From positions 2,046,001-2,110,000 of the forward strand of contig CATNEN010000014.1 in the NCBI GenBank assembly GCA_950097015.1: DNA of 64,000 nt, written 5' to 3'. The position numbers and the translations under genes were made by a program. Each line of letters opens with the position of its first letter. The first letter of the stretch is position 1. Source of the stretch: Macrostomum hystrix. Lineage: Eukaryota > Platyhelminthes > Macrostomidae. The notes beneath the pieces were generated by a model. It searched no databases. It had not been told where the DNA came from and was given only the letters and a program-made list of their open reading frames with translations. Shown here piece after piece: positions 59,056 to 64,000 of the stretch.

Positions 59056-61180
59056 TCAGCCCCTCGGAGTGAAGACGATCTTGTGCAGCGGCGGCGACCG
59101 CAGCACTGTGCCCTTGGAGAAGCTGGGATCCTCGGTGAGGTGCCACAGAGTCCGGCCGTCTTCCGGGTCCAGGTCGAAGCGGTAGCGCTGGACCAGCGCC
59201 ACGAAGAAGACGAAGAGCTCCATGCGGGCCAGGCTCTCGCCCAGGCAGGCTCGCTTGCCCAGGCCGAACGTTGCCAGCTGGGGGCACGCCACGAACTGGC
59301 CGTCCCGCAAGTGCCTCTCTGGTAGGAACTTCTCCGGCTGCGGGAACACCGCCGGGTCGTGGTGCATGGCGTACACGTTGAATGCGCAGATGCTTTCGGC
59401 GCGCATTCGGCAGTTGCCAGCGATGGTGACGTCGTCGGTCACTCGGTGGAAAATGCCCAACGGCACCAGGCTGGCCTTGCGGTGCACCTCCTCGATGACG
59501 GCCTGTGGTGTTGTACAGTTCTTGTACTTCAAGAGAGCGATGCTCTGAAAGAATCGTAAAAAGTATTCAATCTTCAAAGCCCTACCTGAGTGTACTGCAG
59601 CTGCGCCTTGTCCTGCATTGTTGGGAGCCGGTCGCGACCGATCGCGTTGACCACCTCCTCGTGCACTCGATCGGACACGTCCGGATTGGCGATCATGAAG
59701 AGGATGGCCCAGCGCAGCGTGTTGGCCGTGGTGTCGGTGCCAGCGATGAACAGGTCGCTGACGGCCATTGTCAGACGCGTGTCCGTGAACATGTCAGGCT
59801 GGTCCCGCTGATGCAGCAGGTGCGCCTCGATGTAGTCTCTGGGGATTTGGCGGTTCATCGGCTCGGATGACAAATATACACTCAGCTAACAGATCTCGGC
59901 ACTTTTAGGAAAGACCTTCAATGGCTGTGTACAGCTTTTCAGTCTGTGGACTGTGGAGACCACCAAAACCATCAAAATGTCCACCCCAGCAAACGGTTGC
60001 GGACAATGGCACATCATGTGTCTATGGCACATCAGGTGACACTAGACGCGCGGCCAGTGAGGAGGCAATTCTGCCAATTCCGCTGACTCCTGAGCACACG
60101 CACACAGATACTGTACGCAGGCATACACTCACACAGGTGTGTACATCTGCCCTGAATTTCTCATCGTCAGGCAGTATACATTTCACTGTGCCTTGGAGGT
60201 TGGCCCTCAAATTGCACGACCAGCCCCCAAGCCTTCTCTCCGCGGCTGCGCCCCAAATGAATGCAGTCTCGCCCGCGTAATCGAGCTCAGGGACCTTGGT
60301 GCGTTAACCGCTCTGTCACTGAACCCCTGCACTCACGCACACAGAGCACATGAAACTGGTACCTGGCCCGGTGGACGCCCTCCATTTCGGCCACGTGCTT
60401 GTCCCGCTGGGTCTGGCAATAGTCCAGCAGCTTCGTGAAATCCTCCACGGCAGCCTTCGAGCCGGGCAGCTTTAACAGCCAATTTGCGATGAAGGGGCTG
60501 AGCTCAAGCAGAGGAATCATCGACAAGAACATGGCGTTCGTGGTGTTGGAGTCCGCGTTGTGCGTGATCTTGCGGAACAGCTCGAGCAGCTCGCCGAACT
60601 TCTCATCCTCGGATGCCAGCCGGGAGCCGAACACGAGCTGGCAGATGATGTTGCTGGTGGCCGTGCTCAGCAGCAGTGAAGTTTCCACCGGCTTGCCGCC
60701 GGCCTCATCAAGCACCCGCCTCAGGTGCTCGACCTCCGCGGTCACGATGTCCTCGGCACCTCGCCTACCGAAGCCGAAATCGCGCAGCGTCTTCAGTGTG
60801 AACCGGCGGTACTCGCGCCACACCTCGCCGTCTGAGGAGACGATGCCGCCGATATCGCCGAACAGACGGGCCGTCAGCTTCTGACTGAGCCGGCCAGTCA
60901 ACTGCTCCGCGTTGTCCACCATGGCCTCCTTGAAGACGTCCCACCGGTTGAACACGTAGACGCACTGGATGCCGAAGTGAACGCGAACGATCGGCTCGGT
61001 GCCGTAGTTGTCATGCAGCCAGAGGTACAGCGGCTCCTGTATGTGCCACATGCTGCCCACAATCGGGTAGCGGCCCACCGACGGCGGCTCCCGAGCGTCC
61101 TCCCAGAGCTTACGGCCGAACCAGTACAGCCCGAGGGCTGCCGCACCGCCTGCCAAAGCCACGCTCGTTGTCAGCGCCAT
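59056..61180 (-). CDS. cytochrome P450, CYP2-clan type
   Basis: Haem-thiolate monooxygenase, expected to be anchored in the ER membrane and to oxidise lipophilic substrates with electrons from P450 reductase. Exons on the minus strand: 60363-61180, 59586-59838, 59056-59502, GT-AG and in phase, 505 residues, normal for the family. The N-terminus has a membrane anchor (TSVALAGGAAALGLYWFG). A WREYRRF helix C motif is present. Helix I carries AGTDTT (305-310), the oxygen-activating site. The ExxR pair is E362-R365 (EEVHR). The PxRx segment is PERH. The haem loop is FGLGKRACLGE (436-446) with the axial cysteine C443. All catalytic features are intact. A CYP2-like identity rests on overall pattern; the subfamily and substrate are unknown. 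The last intron is 83 bp. Intron 1 contains a SINE. Confidence 0.94.
59995..60335 (-). mobile_element. SINE family 1, copy 4
   Basis: On the minus strand it shows AGAGCGGTTAACGCACCAAG (A-box-like head), GTCCCTGAGCTCGATTACGC, GGGCCAACCTCCAAGGCACA, GATGAGAAATTCAGGGCAGA and GGCAGAATTGCCTCC. Its 3' end differs from the other copies by a short duplication (GGCACATCATGTG/GGCACATCAGGTG) in place of the ATT tail. It lies in P450 intron 1 in the sense orientation. Confidence 0.83.
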
Positions 61181-61242
61181 AATTACTTGCTGAATTGAAC
61201 TTTCATGAACTAGTACGAAAGTGCAGCCCGAGAAATGCTTGC

Positions 61243-61248
61243 TTTATA
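61243..61248 (-). promoter_or_regulatory. TATA box of the P450 gene
   Basis: TATAAA on the minus strand, 63 bp upstream of the start codon, in the context AACTATAAAGCAAGC. This spacing allows a 5' UTR of about 30-35 bp. A second TATAAA lies at 61277-61282 and could be the alternative. Confidence 0.5.
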
Positions 61249-61282
61249 GTTAGTTGGGCTGAGCCAAAGCTGCCACTTTATA

Positions 61283-64000
61283 GCTGATAGCACTGACCTA
61301 CCGTGTCTTTGGGTGGGTGGGCAGTCTTTTTCTTACCCCTCTGCCTTGCACTGAGTCTACTGCAGTGCTCTTCAATTCATCGTACATTTCAATGCTAAGC
61401 CCTGACAGAACTTATTGTGTTTGGCCTGTTCTCTCGCAGCAGCAGCTCAAAGCGTGCGTCAGTTAGGAACTGCAGTGCCAGCGCATCCAGAGCCGCAGCA
61501 GTGAATTCTGACCTGAGTTGAGACTACCGCAGCTTGTTAATATAGGACTGCTTGGTTGCGATGAGAAACAAATGTGTACCTCAAGTGCGGCTGAAGTGGC
61601 TGTTTTTTGCGCTTGCTCGGAGACTACATATTGTGCAACTGCGATAAGAAGCTATTTATAGGTTTGAATATTGTATAAATTATGATAATTATAACTGAAA
61701 CTCTTGCAGACAAATACATGCAGAACTATGTACTACTTGTGACCAAAGGGTACCCTCGGCCAGGGTACCCTGGGGATATACGGGCCAGCTACTGATTTCA
61801 GTCAGTAGTTCGGATCGGCTCCATTCTAGAGCCTTTATAAGTTGACGCGAAAGGACACGTGAATTCCCGGCTGGAAGGTTGACACGAAATCCCTGCAGTT
61901 TTTATCCATTTATCCCCCTAGAGTACTATACTACAGTGGTCCTTGGCCCATGCTCGAACCAAGCCTCCGTGCCAAACAGACTTACATACGAGCGTATGCT
62001 AAACGCGCATTCACTGCACGTCGCTAATTAATGGTGCATGTAATTAAGTATAAGTTATACTACTGATGCAGCGGTCCCTTGGCATGAGCATCTTACACGA
62101 GCGGTGTCTCCGGGAATTTCAGTCATAGCTTTGCTATACCTTGCTCTGTTGCTCAATATTCACGGATGTAGAGTCAAATTAAAGAATAAACGCACAGATT
62201 AAACAAGTTCTTAGTTCTTTACAACCCTTCGGGATGTAAGTTTAAGCTCCTCAAATAATATTTACTGAAGTAAGACAAACTATTTTGGGACTTAAAAATT
62301 CCTTGACCCTATAACCCTTACACTAATTTCGGGAAAGCTTAGCTATCCGAACTGACTACCCTGATTACTCCGATGTTCTGAAGCACACAGTGTGATCTAC
62401 GACTGTGTTCACTGTCAGACTGCTGTTTTGGTTCACGTGTTTAGTTAAGCCAATTTTGGATGTTTACATTTATAACAAAGGCTAACTGCTAGAACGAACA
62501 AACGTTTATAATTTAATGAAGTAAAGAAACAAAGTAAAAATCGACGGAGAACCTTTTCAAAGCAAGAGGCTAAGTTAAAATAGCAAAGGTTAGCAAATTT
62601 TTCTGCTAATTCGATGAATCGACAATACCGGTCTTGAACTATCATAATTCGGCAAGAACGCTATAGATAGCTAATTGCTCTTTTTATTGCAATCGATACG
62701 AAGTTGCATTCTTGTTGCATACATCGAATGCCAAGAGGTAATCGTACCAACTATATTTTGTTACATCTTATCTGATTGAAATAATTAAGCCTAGTGATCA
62801 TACACTTCGATTACAACAATGGAATCACAAAAATAATATTTTTGCATTTTTGTATTGCGAAAATAACTTAGGCCTAAATTGTGTATGCTTATGTAGGGGG
62901 GCCTATCTATAAAATGTTTTTGCATGCAAATGAGTAGGTTTGGCTTGGCTTTGAATTTCTATTCTACGTTATATAAATACTAGAACTGGGCTCATTGCTA
63001 CCTATCTCTGTTAATCAAGACCTAGTTAGGCCCCTATTATATTATACACTTACATATATTATGCAATAGGCCTACCTAATTGACTACATATTCCTAGATT
63101 CCTGCCCGACTACCTGAGTTTTTTGTTTTATAGAGCCTATTTTATATTATTTACAGACCTTAGCTCATGAGTCATGCCACACCTGGACCTGGCTATTAGT
63201 AGGCCTATGGCTCTGCCTACTTGTTTAGATGCAATTGAAAAAATGATCCATCAGAGTGATAAAGAAATGGTGTTAATATGATAATGATACACTGTATATT
63301 CAAATCTCCAAAGCAATTATGATTATTTAAGGGTGGATTTCTAATTGAAATTATCATCTTCAAAAGCTATAGCACTTTGGCATCTTATTCAAAGTAGGCC
63401 CTGTATAATTTTGGTTTTGGATGCTAATCAGCTCAATAAGAAATCAGCCTGAAAGTGTTAACATTCTAAAACTAGAGAATTTTATGTCTCTAGTTAGCAT
63501 GCATAGCTACTATGAAGAGAACTATGGAGTAGGCCTATGTGTTACAAAGTGGAGTGGCACCCCCTTAGTTTTAGAAGAATATAATTTTCAATGGTGTGGG
63601 TTATAATAGTGCATGTAACAATTGATACAAATAGTCCAGAGCAAATGACCATAAATCAAAAGTGCAATGTTCATATACTTTTGGTTTCCAGCAATCAATG
63701 GTGATTAGGCTATTTGATGAAAATGAAAATGAATTTTTTGTCTGTTGTATCAGATCAAATCATTTTTCTTTAAAAGTTACATTGAAATGATTGCCTTCCA
63801 AAACTGATAATATGCAAGTGTATGATCATTTAACTATTGTAACTGATTTGCAGTTCTTTTGTTCAAGCCATGATTTCTTAAGCACAGCAGACACGTTTCA
63901 AAGTTAATCATCAATTGTAACTAGTTTGACAAATAATGATTGATAATATTCAATCAATCATAGTATTGAAATATTTCTATATTTATTAAAATAACACTTT
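61283..64000. other. P450 upstream region and AT-rich intergenic DNA
   Basis: No gene was recognised. A pair of GGGTACCC-type palindromes (GGGTACCCTCGGCCAGGGTA) lies near 61747-61771. From about 62.8 kb the motif TAGGCCTA/AGGCCTA recurs often in otherwise AT-rich DNA. Confidence 0.5.

Noticed and set aside
57264-59072. Open frames of 602, 572 and 535 codons on the plus strand
   Set aside because: They are translations of a minisatellite without stops, open in all three frames at once, with no domain and only a repeated short peptide.

Overview
This window is nuclear DNA from an animal. The coding exons are GC-rich, have GT-AG introns, and sit in AT-rich non-coding DNA. The genes are animal families: a Wnt co-receptor, an HR96-type nuclear receptor, flotillin-2, glutamate carboxypeptidase II, a tetraspanin and a CYP2-clan cytochrome P450. 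The phylum cannot be fixed from the sequence alone. The Ala/Ser-rich, GC-biased protein style and repeat-filled introns would suit a lophotrochozoan such as a free-living flatworm, but that is a low-confidence guess.

Layout. 1-15787 (minus): an LRP5/6 (arrow) gene in 14 visible exons, running off the left edge before its transmembrane and cytoplasmic parts. 18064-22918 (minus): a complete 6-exon glutamate carboxypeptidase II gene (755 codons). 24063-30415 (minus): a complete 6-exon flotillin-2 gene (430 codons), with its 49-bp first exon about 2.6 kb from exon 2. 31827-32813 (plus): an unrecognised intronless 328-codon gene, divergent from flotillin-2. 33632-36174: a candidate DNA transposon. 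40887-43199 (plus): a complete 4-exon HR96/NR1J-type nuclear receptor (534 codons). 43.4-51.3 kb: almost entirely tandem arrays. 52261-56488 (plus): a complete 6-exon tetraspanin (316 codons). 59056-61180 (minus): a complete 3-exon P450 (505 codons). 61.2-64.0 kb: AT-rich DNA with no recognisable gene. I derived all splice junctions by hand from GT-AG signals, reading phase and family knowledge. Every complete model closes in frame.

The dominant structural feature is minisatellite DNA. Nearly every intron longer than about 300 bp contains its own tandem array with a private unit of 5-36 bp, while introns without an array are mostly 80-190 bp. The exceptions carry a dispersed element instead or in addition: two SINE-like families (one with four copies plus a fragment, one with two copies) and a 281-bp MITE with perfect terminal inverted repeats and an 8-bp target duplication. 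Arrays also fill intergenic DNA, including a 3.45-kb array and an array starting 61 bp after the P450 stop codon.

The genes do not form an operon or an obvious pathway. LRP5/6, GCPII, flotillin-2 and the tetraspanin act at the cell surface. The HR96 receptor and the P450 both belong to families linked to lipid or xenobiotic handling, but nothing here shows that they work together.
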